This document shows, piece by piece, positions 49,126-57,581 of a DNA stretch of 64,000 nt. The notes beneath the pieces are model-generated. The model saw only the letters and a list, made by a program, of their open reading frames with translations. It did no database searches and was not told where the DNA came from. Each line of letters begins with the position of its first letter. The first letter of the stretch is position 1. This stretch comes from Kutzneria sp. CA-103260 (GTDB taxonomy: Bacteria > Actinomycetota > Actinomycetes > Mycobacteriales > Pseudonocardiaceae): NCBI RefSeq assembly GCF_018263855.1, contig NZ_CP073318.1:5704001-5768000 (forward strand). The letters run 5' to 3'. The position numbers were made by a program, and so were the translations under genes.

Positions 49126-49340
49126 TGCCGATCACCGTCGACATCGACGTGATGCTGGCCCGGCGGAAGATGTCCGTGGGCGAGCTCGCGGACCGGGTCG
49201 GGATCACGCCGGCCAACCTGGCGGTGCTCAAGAACGGCCGCGCCAAGGCGGTTCGCTTCGCGACGCTCGCCGCGCTCTGCGAGGTGCTTGAGTGCCAGCC
49301 GGGCGACTTGCTGCGCTGGGAGGCCAATGACGGCGTATGA
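49125..49340 (+). CDS. Small XRE/Cro-C1 HTH protein (YozG-like)
   Basis: A 71-residue protein consisting of little more than an HTH: IDVMLARRKMSVGELADRVG, ITPANLAVLKNGRAKAVRF, TLAALCEVLECQPGDLLRWE. It always occurs with DUF2975 proteins in my recollection and is coupled to it here. It probably binds the ATCTATCG palindrome at 48589-48609. Confidence 0.85.
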   Translation: MPITVDIDVMLARRKMSVGELADRVGITPANLAVLKNGRAKAVRFATLAALCEVLECQPGDLLRWEANDGV

Positions 49341-49376
49341 CCGACATTGCCAGGAAGACCGTGTAGGAAGGAAGTC

Positions 49377-51281
49377 GTGCTCTCCGACCTCGACTCCTAC
49401 ATCGGGCTGCCGCAGCTGACCGGACTGCGGCTGTCCCCCGACGGCCGCCGCGCGGTCGTCGGCGTGACCACGCTCGACCGGGAGAAGTCCCGCTACACCA
49501 ACGCGATCTGGCAGCTCGACCCGCCGCGCCGGCTGACCAACAGCGCCGCCGGCGAGTCGGCGGCCGGGTTCACGCCGGCCGGGGACCTGCTCTTCACGTC
49601 GTCGCGGCCACAGCCGGACGGCATCGAGGGGCCGGCGTTATGGCTGCAGCCGGCCGATGGTGGCGATGCCCGGGTGCTGGCCTCGGCGCCCGGCGGGGTG
49701 CGCGGCGCGGTGGCCGCGGGCGGCGTGATCGTCTACGGCGCGGCGGCACCGGCGTCGAAAGAGCGTGAAACCAAGAAGGTCACGGCCATCCTGCACGAGG
49801 AGTTCCCGGTCCGGCACTGGGACCACCATCTCGGTCCGCACCGCACCCGGCTGTTCGTGCTCGACGGGTCGGAGCCGCGGGATCTGACCGGTGACGTGGG
49901 CCGGGCGTTGGACGACGAGGCGGTGTGGGACCTCGCCCCGGACGGCCGGACCGTGGTGGCCACATGGGTGGTGGCCGAGCCGAACGGATCGCAGCGGCGA
50001 ACCCTGGTGGCCATCGACGTGGCCACCGGGCATCGACGCACCCTGCTCGACGACGCCGACCACGAGTACGAGTCCCCGCGGATCTCCCCCGACGGCCGGC
50101 AGGTCGTGGTCTGCGTGCAGGAACGACCGACACCGGAGCAGGGCCCGGGCGACCGCCGGCTCGGCCTGGTGCCCCTGGCCGGCGGGCCGGAGCGTCCGGT
50201 CGCCGCCGCCTGGGACCGCTGGCCGAAGTTCCCGCGCTGGACGCCGGACGGCCGGTCCGTGATCGTCTCCGCCGATGACCACGGCCGGGGACCGCTGTGG
50301 CTGGTGGACATCGAGTCGGACGAGGTCACCCGGCTCACTCCGGACAACGGCGCGTACACCGATGTCGCCGTGGCCCCGGACGGTTGTGTGTACGCGATGC
50401 GGGCCGCCGTCGACAGCCCGCACAAGCCGGTGCGGATCGAGCCGGACGGCTCCCTGACCTACCTCGACAGTCCGGTCACGCCGCCGGCGCTGCCCGGCCG
50501 GCTCACCGAGGTGACGGCGACCGCGGAGGACGGCACCCCGATCCGTGGCTGGCTCGCGCTGCCGTTCTCCGACGAGCCGGCGCCGCTGGTCGCGATGATC
50601 CACGGCGGGCCGGTGATGTCGGCCAACACCTGGTCGTGGCGCTGGAGCCCATGGGCGCTGGTGGCCCGCGGCTATGCCGTGCTGCTGCCCGACTTCGCGC
50701 TGTCCACCGGGTACGGCATGGACTTCATCCGCCGCGGCGCGGGGTGTTGGGGCGGCCCGCCGTACACCGACGTCATGGCGCTGGTGGACGCCGCGCAGCA
50801 GCGGCCGGACATCCACCCCGAGCGGGTGGCCGCCCTCGGCGCGTCGTTCGGCGGCTACATGACCAACTGGATCGCCGGGCACACCGACCGGTTCGCCGCG
50901 ATCGTGTCGTACGCCTCGATCTGGTCGCTGCCCGACCTGTTCGCGACCGGTGACCTGCCGCACTACTTCAACCGCGAGATGACCCGGGAGGCAGCGGAGG
51001 CCAACTCCCCGCACCGGTTCGCCGACGCCGTCACGACGCCGATGCTCATCACGCACGGCGAGCGGGACTACCGCTGCCCCATCGACCAGGCGCTCCGGCT
51101 GTGGTGGGACCTGTCGTCCCGGGTCGGCAAGGACAACCCGCACAAGTTCCTGTACTTCCCCGACGAGCACCACCACGTCGCCGCGCCGCACAACGTCCTG
51201 GTCTGGTTCGAGACCGTGCTGTCCTTCCTCGACCACCACGTGCGGGGCATCCCGTGGCGGCGGCCCGAACTGCTGGGGTGA
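49377..51281 (+). CDS. S9-family prolyl oligopeptidase-like peptidase
   Basis: A 634-residue cytoplasmic peptidase. The first 400 residues form a beta-propeller with repeats of the type ISPDGRQVVVCVQ and DGRSVIVSADD. The C-terminal alpha/beta hydrolase has MIHGGPVMSANTWSWRW, the nucleophile GASFGGYMTNW, Asp in ITHGERDYRCPID and His in PDEHHHVAAP. It cleaves short peptides, likely acyl-aminoacyl or dipeptidyl type. GTG 49377 has AGGAAGGA 5 bases upstream. The gene is followed by an aldo/keto reductase after 17 bases. Confidence 0.9.
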   Translation: MLSDLDSYIGLPQLTGLRLSPDGRRAVVGVTTLDREKSRYTNAIWQLDPPRRLTNSAAGESAAGFTPAGDLLFTSSRPQPDGIEGPALWLQPADGGDARVLASAPGGVRGAVAAGGVIVYGAAAPASKERETKKVTAILHEEFPVRHWDHHLGPHRTRLFVLDGSEPRDLTGDVGRALDDEAVWDLAPDGRTVVATWVVAEPNGSQRRTLVAIDVATGHRRTLLDDADHEYESPRISPDGRQVVVCVQERPTPEQGPGDRRLGLVPLAGGPERPVAAAWDRWPKFPRWTPDGRSVIVSADDHGRGPLWLVDIESDEVTRLTPDNGAYTDVAVAPDGCVYAMRAAVDSPHKPVRIEPDGSLTYLDSPVTPPALPGRLTEVTATAEDGTPIRGWLALPFSDEPAPLVAMIHGGPVMSANTWSWRWSPWALVARGYAVLLPDFALSTGYGMDFIRRGAGCWGGPPYTDVMALVDAAQQRPDIHPERVAALGASFGGYMTNWIAGHTDRFAAIVSYASIWSLPDLFATGDLPHYFNREMTREAAEANSPHRFADAVTTPMLITHGERDYRCPIDQALRLWWDLSSRVGKDNPHKFLYFPDEHHHVAAPHNVLVWFETVLSFLDHHVRGIPWRRPELLG

Positions 51282-51298
51282 TACGTAAGCTCACTCGC

Positions 51299-52282
51299 AT
51301 GGAGCAACGGGTATTCGGTCGCACCGGCCGCGAGGTGTCCGTCGTCGGGGTGGGCACGTGGCAGCTCGGCGCGGACTGGGGATCGGTCGACGAGGGTGAC
51401 GCGCTGGCCGTGCTGGAGGCGTCGGTCGAGGCCGGGGTGACCTTCTTCGACACCGCCGACGTGTACGGCGACGGGCGCAGCGAGCAGCTGATCGGCCGGT
51501 TCCTGCGGGAGCGGCCGGACGCCGGCGTGTTCGTGGCCACCAAGATGGGCCGCCGGGAGCCGCAGGAGGTGGAACGCTACAACCTGGACAACTTCCGGAA
51601 GTGGAACGACCGGTCCCGGGCCAACCTGGGCGTGGACACCCTGGACCTGGTCCAGCTGCACTGTCCGCCCACCGCCGCGTATTCCACCGACGAGGTGTTC
51701 GACGGCCTGGACACCCTGGTCGCCGAGGGCCGGATCGCCGCCTACGGCGTCAGCGTGGAGACCGTGGCGGAGGCGCTGACCGCCATCGCCCGGGAGCACG
51801 TGGCCAGCGTGCAGATCATCCTCAACGCCTTCCGGCTCAAGCCCCTCGAACGTGTCCTGCCGGCCGCGGCCGCCGCCGGCGTGGGCATCATCGCCCGCGT
51901 GCCGCTGGCGTCCGGGCTGCTTTCCGGCCGCTACACGCGGGAATCCGTGTTCGGGGCCGACGACCACCGCAACTACAACCGCCGCGGCGAGGCCTTCGAC
52001 GTGGGCGAGACCTTCTCCGGCGTCGACTACGAGACCGGCATCGAGGCCGCCCAGGAGTTCGCCGCCCTCGTCCCGTCCGGGGTGACGCCGGCCCAGGCCG
52101 CGCTGCGCTGGATCATCCAGCAGCCCGGCGTCTCCACCGTCATTCCCGGCGCCCGCAACGTGGAGCAGGCTCAGGCCAACGCGGCGGCCGCCGCGGTGCC
52201 CGAGTTGGACGCCGACACCCTCAAGGCCGTCGCCGACCTCTACGACCGCCGGATCCGTCCCCTGGTGCACGACCGCTGGTAA
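51299..52282 (+). CDS. Aldo/keto reductase
   Basis: A 327-residue TIM-barrel oxidoreductase: VFGRTGREVSVVGVGTWQLG, FFDTADVYGDGRSEQLIG (Asp, Tyr), FVATKMGRR (Lys), DLVQLHCPP, AYGVSVETV, and the NADP site VIPGARNVEQAQANA. It reduces aldehydes or ketones with NADPH. The start lies 17 bases after the S9 stop and has no strong ribosome site, so coupling is possible. Confidence 0.9.
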   Translation: MEQRVFGRTGREVSVVGVGTWQLGADWGSVDEGDALAVLEASVEAGVTFFDTADVYGDGRSEQLIGRFLRERPDAGVFVATKMGRREPQEVERYNLDNFRKWNDRSRANLGVDTLDLVQLHCPPTAAYSTDEVFDGLDTLVAEGRIAAYGVSVETVAEALTAIAREHVASVQIILNAFRLKPLERVLPAAAAAGVGIIARVPLASGLLSGRYTRESVFGADDHRNYNRRGEAFDVGETFSGVDYETGIEAAQEFAALVPSGVTPAQAALRWIIQQPGVSTVIPGARNVEQAQANAAAAAVPELDADTLKAVADLYDRRIRPLVHDRW

Positions 52283-52324
52283 ATCCCTTGCCCCTGACAC
52301 GGTGAGAGGGCGTAGACCAGAGCC

Positions 52325-53188
52325 ATGGACTACGCGACGCAGAGCCGATTCTCCGACCCGGGACGGCACCGCGACTGGCTGGACGCGACGCCCGCAGACC
52401 TCGAACGGCTGCGGGACATCGCGTCCGGCCTGGTCTTCCACCACTGGGGCAACGGCGATCCGGCCGGGCACGGTTTCGGGCCCGAGCGGCTCGCGGAGAT
52501 CGATCTCCGGTACGCCGAGGCCATCCTAGGCCGGCTGCGGGAGCTCAACCCCGTGCTGGACGCTCAGCGTTCGGCGACCGAACGGGTGCTGGGCTGCTGC
52601 CGGGACTTCACCCTGCTCTACGTCACGCTCCTGCGCCACCACGGCATTCCCGCCCGCACCCGGGTCGGCTTCGGCGGCTACCTGATGCCGGGCTGGCACA
52701 TCGACCACGTCGTCGCCGAAGTGTGGGACGGCGAGAGGTGGCGGCTGGTGGAGCCCGGGTTCCCGCGCGACAACGAGCTCGACGTCGACCTCATGGACGT
52801 GCCGAGGGACCGCTTCCTGGTCGGGGCCGACGCCTGGCGGGCGCTGCGCTCCGGCGCTCTCGATCCGGCGCGTTTCGCCGTCTCCCCCGACCTGACCGAG
52901 CCGTTCCTGCGTGGCCTGCCCTACGCCCGGCACAACCTCGCCCTGGACATCGCCGCCCTCAACAAGCACGAAATGGTGCTGTGGGACATCTGGGGCAGCA
53001 TGAACCTCGACGCGACCGTCAGCGAGGCTGACGCGCTGCGGGCGGACGAACTCGCCGCCGTCGATCCCGACGACGCCGCGGCGCTCGCCCGGGCCTTCGC
53101 CGCCGACGACCTCCGTGTGCCGTCGGTGATCCGGTCGATCAGCCCCATCACCCATGTGCTGGCCGAGGTTTCCCTGACGCCCGCCTAG
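52325..53188 (+). CDS. Transglutaminase-like cysteine protein
   Basis: A 287-residue protein with a transglutaminase-like core: LGCCRDFTLLYVTLLRHHGI carries the active-site Cys, ARTRVGFGGYLMPGWHIDHV the His and a following Asp-containing strand RWRLVEPGFPRDNELDVDL. Such domains are amide hydrolases or ligases of unknown substrate. The C-terminal third is helical. It stands alone, after the aldo/keto reductase and before an intergenic repeat. Confidence 0.82.
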   Translation: MDYATQSRFSDPGRHRDWLDATPADLERLRDIASGLVFHHWGNGDPAGHGFGPERLAEIDLRYAEAILGRLRELNPVLDAQRSATERVLGCCRDFTLLYVTLLRHHGIPARTRVGFGGYLMPGWHIDHVVAEVWDGERWRLVEPGFPRDNELDVDLMDVPRDRFLVGADAWRALRSGALDPARFAVSPDLTEPFLRGLPYARHNLALDIAALNKHEMVLWDIWGSMNLDATVSEADALRADELAAVDPDDAAALARAFAADDLRVPSVIRSISPITHVLAEVSLTPA

Positions 53189-53205
53189 CCCGAGCCCACC
53201 CCCAG

Positions 53206-53286
53206 GATCAAGGGACCGCCCCTCTCGTTCAACGTCATGAAGGGCCCCTTCACGAACTTGAACGTCAGGAAGGGCCCCTTCCTGAC
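53206..53286. repeat. Intergenic repeats, GAAGGGCCCCTTC family, copies 2 and 3
   Basis: Copy 2 (53206-53253) repeats the element at 21216-21272. Copy 3 (53254-53286) holds GTCAGGAAGGG-C-CCCTTCCTGAC (53264-53286), a perfect palindrome with 11-bp arms. They lie between convergent genes and can act as terminators. Confidence 0.65.
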
Positions 53287-53287
53287 T

Positions 53288-54079
53288 TCACCGCCGGGCG
53301 TGCACCAGATATCCCTGGCCCACGCCCGGAGTACCCCGTGGCACCTCGGGATAGGGCCAGCGGCCGTAGTCGTTGCCGACCGAGCCGAACAGGGACACCT
53401 CGCACGACCAACCGCGGCCCCCGAGCAACTCTTCCGGATTGTCGGTGCCGAACCGCCACGTCATGTCCATGGCGGCGAAGCGGTCCAGCATCGGCTTCAT
53501 GGCCGCACTGTCCAGAAGGGACTGTCCAACCAGGTCGATGAGCAGGTGGCTGCCGTCGGCGGACAGGGCGGTGATGCCGTCGAGCAAGCGGGAGACGTCG
53601 GCGGCGTGCAGGTACTGGGTGAGGCCTTCGACGGTCCACACGGTCGGCGCGGCGGGATCGAAGCCGGCCGCCAGCAAGGCGGGAGCCCAGTCCCCGGCGA
53701 GGTCGACACCGACCGGACGGCGGGGGCCGACCGGCGAAGCGTCGATGAGGGATGCCTTCAGGTCCAGCACTTCGGGCCGGTCCAGCTCGTAGACCAGGGC
53801 GTCGGACAGCACGTCCAGCCGCCACGCCCGGGAGTCCATGCCGGCCGCCACGATCACCAGCTGCGCCGGCCGAAGCCGGGTGAGCCTGTCGTCGAGCCAC
53901 TTGGTGCGCACGGAAATGGTGGAGTTGTCCCCGAAGTCGGCCAGCAGCCGAAGCCCGTCCTCGCCGGCGAGGACCGCGGCGTGCGGATCGGTGAACAGCC
54001 GGTCGGGTCGGGCCGATTCGCGGGCCCGCAGGGCGGCGGTCAGCCGGCCGGTCAGGGCCACCTGGTCGAGTTGTGTCAT
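53288..54079 (-). CDS. SAM-dependent methyltransferase (LCMT/TIGR00027 type)
   Basis: A 263-residue class I methyltransferase of the actinobacterial leucine-carboxyl-methyltransferase-like family: LFTDPHAAVLAGEDGLRLLA, SVRTKWLDDRL, the SAM loop QLVIVAAGMDSRAWRLDVL, YELDRPEVLDLKASLI, TVWTVEGLTQYL. Substrates in this large family are mostly unknown. ATG 54079 is preferred to 54118, which would lie closer to the divergent Lrp gene. It ends against the repeat at 53286. Confidence 0.87.
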   Translation of the reverse strand: MTQLDQVALTGRLTAALRARESARPDRLFTDPHAAVLAGEDGLRLLADFGDNSTISVRTKWLDDRLTRLRPAQLVIVAAGMDSRAWRLDVLSDALVYELDRPEVLDLKASLIDASPVGPRRPVGVDLAGDWAPALLAAGFDPAAPTVWTVEGLTQYLHAADVSRLLDGITALSADGSHLLIDLVGQSLLDSAAMKPMLDRFAAMDMTWRFGTDNPEELLGGRGWSCEVSLFGSVGNDYGRWPYPEVPRGTPGVGQGYLVHARR

Positions 54080-54163
54080 GGGCCGAGCATCGGCCGCAAG
54101 ACGGAACAAAACAGCCAACTCGGCGAGATGCGGCGGAATCCGAAGCCGAACTAGTCTGATCTG

Positions 54164-55102
54164 GTGGATTCACTCGACCGGCAGCTGGTGCACGCGCTCG
54201 GCGTGGACGGCCGGGCCTCGTTCAGCCGGATCGCCCAGGTGCTGGACCGCTCGGACCGGACGATCGCCCACCGCTACCGCCAACTACACGCGGCGGGCCT
54301 GCGCGTGGTGGGCGTGGTCAACGGCCGCAAGGCAGGGCACGTGGACTGGCTGGTGCGCATCCGCTGCGCCCCGGACGCGGCGGCCACCATCGCGACGGCG
54401 CTGGCCCGCCGTGACGACACGAGCTGGGTGGCGATCCTCTCCGGCGGCACGGAGATCACCTGCATCACCCGGGTCCGCACCGGCGCGGATCACCTGCTGC
54501 TGCAACGACTGGCCCGCACGCCGCGCATCAACGGCGTGACGGCGCACTGCATGATCCGGGACCTGGCCGGCGTCGGCGGCTGGCCGGGCCGGACCTCGGC
54601 CCTGACCGAGGACCAGGTCGAGGCCCTGCGACCACCCGAGACCGACGCCGGTCCGGCGACCGAGCTGACGGACCAGGACCAGGCGCTGATCACCACCCTG
54701 GCGATCGACGGCCGCACCACCTATCCCCGCCTGGCCGCCGCCACCGGCTGGTCCGAGTCGACCGTCCGCCGGCGCCTGGCCGATCTGCGGGCCGACGGCA
54801 TCCTGTACTTCGACGTCGACATCGACCCGACCCTGTTCGGCTACGACTGCCAGGCGATCGTCTGGCTCACGGTCGGCCCGGCCCAGCTCAACACCGTCGC
54901 GCAAACGCTTGCCGGGCACCCGGAGATCGCCTTCGCCGCGGCCACCACCGGATCCACCAACATCCTCGCCTTTGTCGTCGTCCCGGATCTCGACGGCCTC
55001 TACGACTACCTGGCCGACCGGATCGGCGGCCTGCCGGGCGTCATCCAGGTCGACACCTCTCCGATGGGGAAACAGGTGAAATACGCCGGCCGGACCATGT
55101 AG
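54164..55102 (+). CDS. Lrp/AsnC-family regulator with duplicated module
   Basis: A 312-residue protein with two Lrp units in tandem. Unit 1: DSLDRQLVHALGVDGRASFS, RIAQVLDRSDRTIAHRYRQL; unit 2 from about residue 165: LTDQDQALITTLAIDGRTTY, AAATGWSESTVRRRLADLRA, with the RAM domains VDWLVRIRCAPDAAATIATA and CQAIVWLTVGPAQLNTVAQT. It likely dimerises through its own halves and senses an amino acid. TAGTCT at 54152-54157 lies 6 bases before GTG 54164, suggesting a leaderless transcript. It is divergent from the methyltransferase. Confidence 0.87.
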   Translation: MDSLDRQLVHALGVDGRASFSRIAQVLDRSDRTIAHRYRQLHAAGLRVVGVVNGRKAGHVDWLVRIRCAPDAAATIATALARRDDTSWVAILSGGTEITCITRVRTGADHLLLQRLARTPRINGVTAHCMIRDLAGVGGWPGRTSALTEDQVEALRPPETDAGPATELTDQDQALITTLAIDGRTTYPRLAAATGWSESTVRRRLADLRADGILYFDVDIDPTLFGYDCQAIVWLTVGPAQLNTVAQTLAGHPEIAFAAATTGSTNILAFVVVPDLDGLYDYLADRIGGLPGVIQVDTSPMGKQVKYAGRTM

Positions 55103-55156
55103 AGAACCGCGGCGCGGCTCCGACCACCGGGTGATGAAGACCCGAAAGGAGACGCC

Positions 55157-55822
55157 GTGACCAGGATCGTCGAACCCGAGCAGTGGCTGGCCGAGCGCAA
55201 AGCGTTGCTGGCCCGCGAGGAGGAGCTGGCCGCCGCGCACGAGGCCGTCCGCGCGGCCCGCCGCGAGCTGCCGATGGTGCGCGTGGACAAGGACTACGTC
55301 TACGAGGGCGCGGACGGCAAGAAGACCCTGCTCGACCTGTTCGAGGGCCGCCGCCAGCTCATCGTCTACCACTTCATGTTCGACCCGAGCTGGGACCAGG
55401 GCTGCAAGTGGTGCTCGTACCTGGTCGACAACATCGGCCACCTGTCGCACCTGCACGTGCGCGACACCACACTGGCCCTGGTGTCGCGGGCCCCGATCGA
55501 GAAGATCCTGCCGTTCCGTGCGCGGATGGGCTGGACGATGCCCTGGTACTCGTCGCACGGCAGCCAGTTCAACTATGACTTCCATGTGACACTGGACGAA
55601 TCGGTCACCCCGGCGGAGTACAACTACCAGCAGGTTTTCGCCTCCGGCGAACAGGGCGGGGCCAGCGTGTTCCTGCGCGAGGGCGACGCCGTCTTCCACA
55701 CCTACTCGGCCTACGGCGAGGGTCTGGGCCTGGTGCACACCCTCGACAACTACCTGGACCTCACTCCACTGGGCGAGCAGTACGCCGACATGGGTTGGCT
55801 GCGTCACCACGACAGGTACTGA
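55157..55822 (+). CDS. DUF899 thioredoxin-like protein
   Basis: A 221-residue protein of the DUF899 family: IVEPEQWLAERKALLAREEE, LPMVRVDKDYVYEGADGKKT, LIVYHFMFDPSWDQGCKWCS (thioredoxin-like CKWC), FSRAPIEKILPF-like segment ALVSRAPIEKILPFRARMGW and YSAYGEGLGLVHTLDNYLDL. The CxxC suggests redox or selenium-type chemistry, but the reaction is unknown. Start has GAAAGGAG upstream. Confidence 0.85.
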   Translation: MTRIVEPEQWLAERKALLAREEELAAAHEAVRAARRELPMVRVDKDYVYEGADGKKTLLDLFEGRRQLIVYHFMFDPSWDQGCKWCSYLVDNIGHLSHLHVRDTTLALVSRAPIEKILPFRARMGWTMPWYSSHGSQFNYDFHVTLDESVTPAEYNYQQVFASGEQGGASVFLREGDAVFHTYSAYGEGLGLVHTLDNYLDLTPLGEQYADMGWLRHHDRY

Positions 55823-55870
55823 CCCGTCCCAGATGGACGATCTACCATGGTGGATATCCAGGGGGTCACC

Positions 55871-56638
55871 ATGGACTGGGACATTCGCGTGCACGGCCCG
55901 CTCGACGCGGCGCACACTGTGCTGCTGCTGTCGGGCGGGTTCTCCACGGCCGAGTTCTACGCCGAGGTCGCGGCCGAGCCCAGCCTGGGCGAGATCCGCC
56001 TGATCGCGGCCACCCTGCCCGGCCACGGCGGTTCGCAGCCGCCCGAGGACCCGAGCCTGGACGCGTGCGCGCACGACGCCGCCAAACTGGCCGCCGCGCA
56101 CGGCTGCGATGTGGTTGTCGGGCACAGCATCGGGGCCAACGTGGCCCTGGAGATGGCCGCCGGCGAGGGATTCACCGGCCCGATCATCCTGCTGGCGCCG
56201 AGTTTCTCGCTGCCCGACGAGATGCTGGCGCTGCGGGTGGTCGACCGCCTGGCCACGGTGCTCGGCCCGCTGCCCTACGCGGCGGCGGTGTCCATGGCCG
56301 ATGTGGCGCTCACTGTCGCCCAGCTGTCGCCGCAGCGGCGAAACGTGCTCGGAAACGAGGTCCGGAAGAACAGTCCGCGCCAGCTCCGCCGGCTCATCCG
56401 CGCCTACCTGGACTACCTTCGACGGCACGGGTCCGTCGCGTCCCGGCTGTGCGACACGGGCGTGCCGGCCTGGGTGGTGCACGCCGAGCAGGGCGACGGC
56501 GGGCTCACCGCGGCCGAGCGCCGCACGCTGGCCGCCTGTCCCACCACCGCGGTCGTGACCGTGCCGGGCACGAGTTGGTTCCTGCCCAACGAGAAGCCCG
56601 AGCTGGTCGCCGACCTGATCCTCGGAGCGCTACGTTGA
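55871..56638 (+). CDS. Alpha/beta hydrolase
   Basis: A 255-residue hydrolase: TVLLLSGGFSTAEFYAEVAA, LIAATLPGHGGSQPPEDPSL, nucleophile motif VVVGHSIGANVALEM, and a C-terminal histidine region that is hard to place (VVTVPGTSWFLPNEKPELVA shows no clear His). ATG 55871 is chosen with AGGGGG upstream; ATG 55847 is possible. The stop overlaps the TTG start of the catalase-like gene. Confidence 0.8.
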   Translation: MDWDIRVHGPLDAAHTVLLLSGGFSTAEFYAEVAAEPSLGEIRLIAATLPGHGGSQPPEDPSLDACAHDAAKLAAAHGCDVVVGHSIGANVALEMAAGEGFTGPIILLAPSFSLPDEMLALRVVDRLATVLGPLPYAAAVSMADVALTVAQLSPQRRNVLGNEVRKNSPRQLRRLIRAYLDYLRRHGSVASRLCDTGVPAWVVHAEQGDGGLTAAERRTLAACPTTAVVTVPGTSWFLPNEKPELVADLILGALR

Positions 56639-57534
56639 CCGACCCCGTGACCGTTGTCGACGCGATGGAGCGGATGTCGGGGCTGCACCCCGGTTTCCGC
56701 CGGGCGCATGCCCTCGGCCGCTGCTATGACGCCACTTTCACGCCTTCCGGCGCCGCCGCCGCGTACACTGCCGCCGCACACCTGCGGGGCGAGCCGACGC
56801 CGGCGATCGTCCGCTACTCCAACACCGCCGGCGATCCGGGCCAGCCCGACGCCGGGCCCGCGGTGCGGGGCATGGCTGTCAAGTTCCTGTCGCCCGAGAC
56901 GGACCTGGTCGCGCTCAACGTGCCGGTGTTCATGGCCTCGACGCCGGCCAAGTTCCTGGACATGACCCGGGCGCTGACCGACAAGCCCAGCGGCAGCCAG
57001 CAGCGGGCCGACGCGGTCGTCGCGTTCATCACCGCGAACCCCGAGTCGGTGCACGCCTTCCAGGAGGCGGCCACCATCCCGGTGCCGGAAAGCTACGCCA
57101 CCATCCGGTTCTGGGCCCAGCACGCGTTCGTCTGGGTGGGTCCGGACGGCACCCGCCGATTCGTCCGCTACCGCTGGGAACCCGACGCCGGCCTGCACCA
57201 CCTGACCGCCGAGGATTCCGCCGATTGGGGGCCGGGGCACCTGCTGGACGAGCTGGCCGACCGGCTGCCGGTCTCGTTCACCCTCAAGGTGCAGTTCGCC
57301 GGCCCCGAGGACCCGACCGCCGATCCCACCCAGCCGTGGCCGGCCGACCGCCCGGAGATCGACGCCGGCCGGCTGGAGGTGGTGAAACCAGTGGCGGACC
57401 AGGAGTTCTGGGACCAGGCGGTGTTCGACCCGACCCGCTTGGCCGAAGGCATCGAGCTGTCGGACGATCCCGTGCTGGCGTACCGGAAGCAGGCGTACGC
57501 GGAGGGGCGCCGGCGTCGCGCCGCCGGTCACTAG
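56635..57534 (+). CDS. Catalase-like heme protein (SrpA type)
   Basis: A 299-residue protein of the short catalase-related family: FRRAHALGRCYDATFTPSGA, AIVRYSNTAGDPGQPDAG, GMAVKFLSPETDLVALNVPV, FWAQHAFVWVGPDGTRRFVR, and FDPTRLAEGIELSDDPVLAY with Arg and Tyr near the heme face. Such small catalase folds act as peroxidases or catalases. TTG 56635 has GGAGCG 5 bases upstream and overlaps the previous stop (TTGA); GTG 56647 is the alternative. It is cotranscribed with the hydrolase. Confidence 0.82.
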   Translation: MTDPVTVVDAMERMSGLHPGFRRAHALGRCYDATFTPSGAAAAYTAAAHLRGEPTPAIVRYSNTAGDPGQPDAGPAVRGMAVKFLSPETDLVALNVPVFMASTPAKFLDMTRALTDKPSGSQQRADAVVAFITANPESVHAFQEAATIPVPESYATIRFWAQHAFVWVGPDGTRRFVRYRWEPDAGLHHLTAEDSADWGPGHLLDELADRLPVSFTLKVQFAGPEDPTADPTQPWPADRPEIDAGRLEVVKPVADQEFWDQAVFDPTRLAEGIELSDDPVLAYRKQAYAEGRRRRAAGH

Positions 57535-57581
57535 CTGTCTTGTCCACTGTGGAGTGACCCGGCTGCGGTACGCTGGTCCCC

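Noticed and set aside
57545..57555. TCCACTGTGGA palindrome before the TetR fusion as a primary operator
   Set aside because: The arms are only five bases and the spacing to the predicted -10 box is poor; too weak to list.
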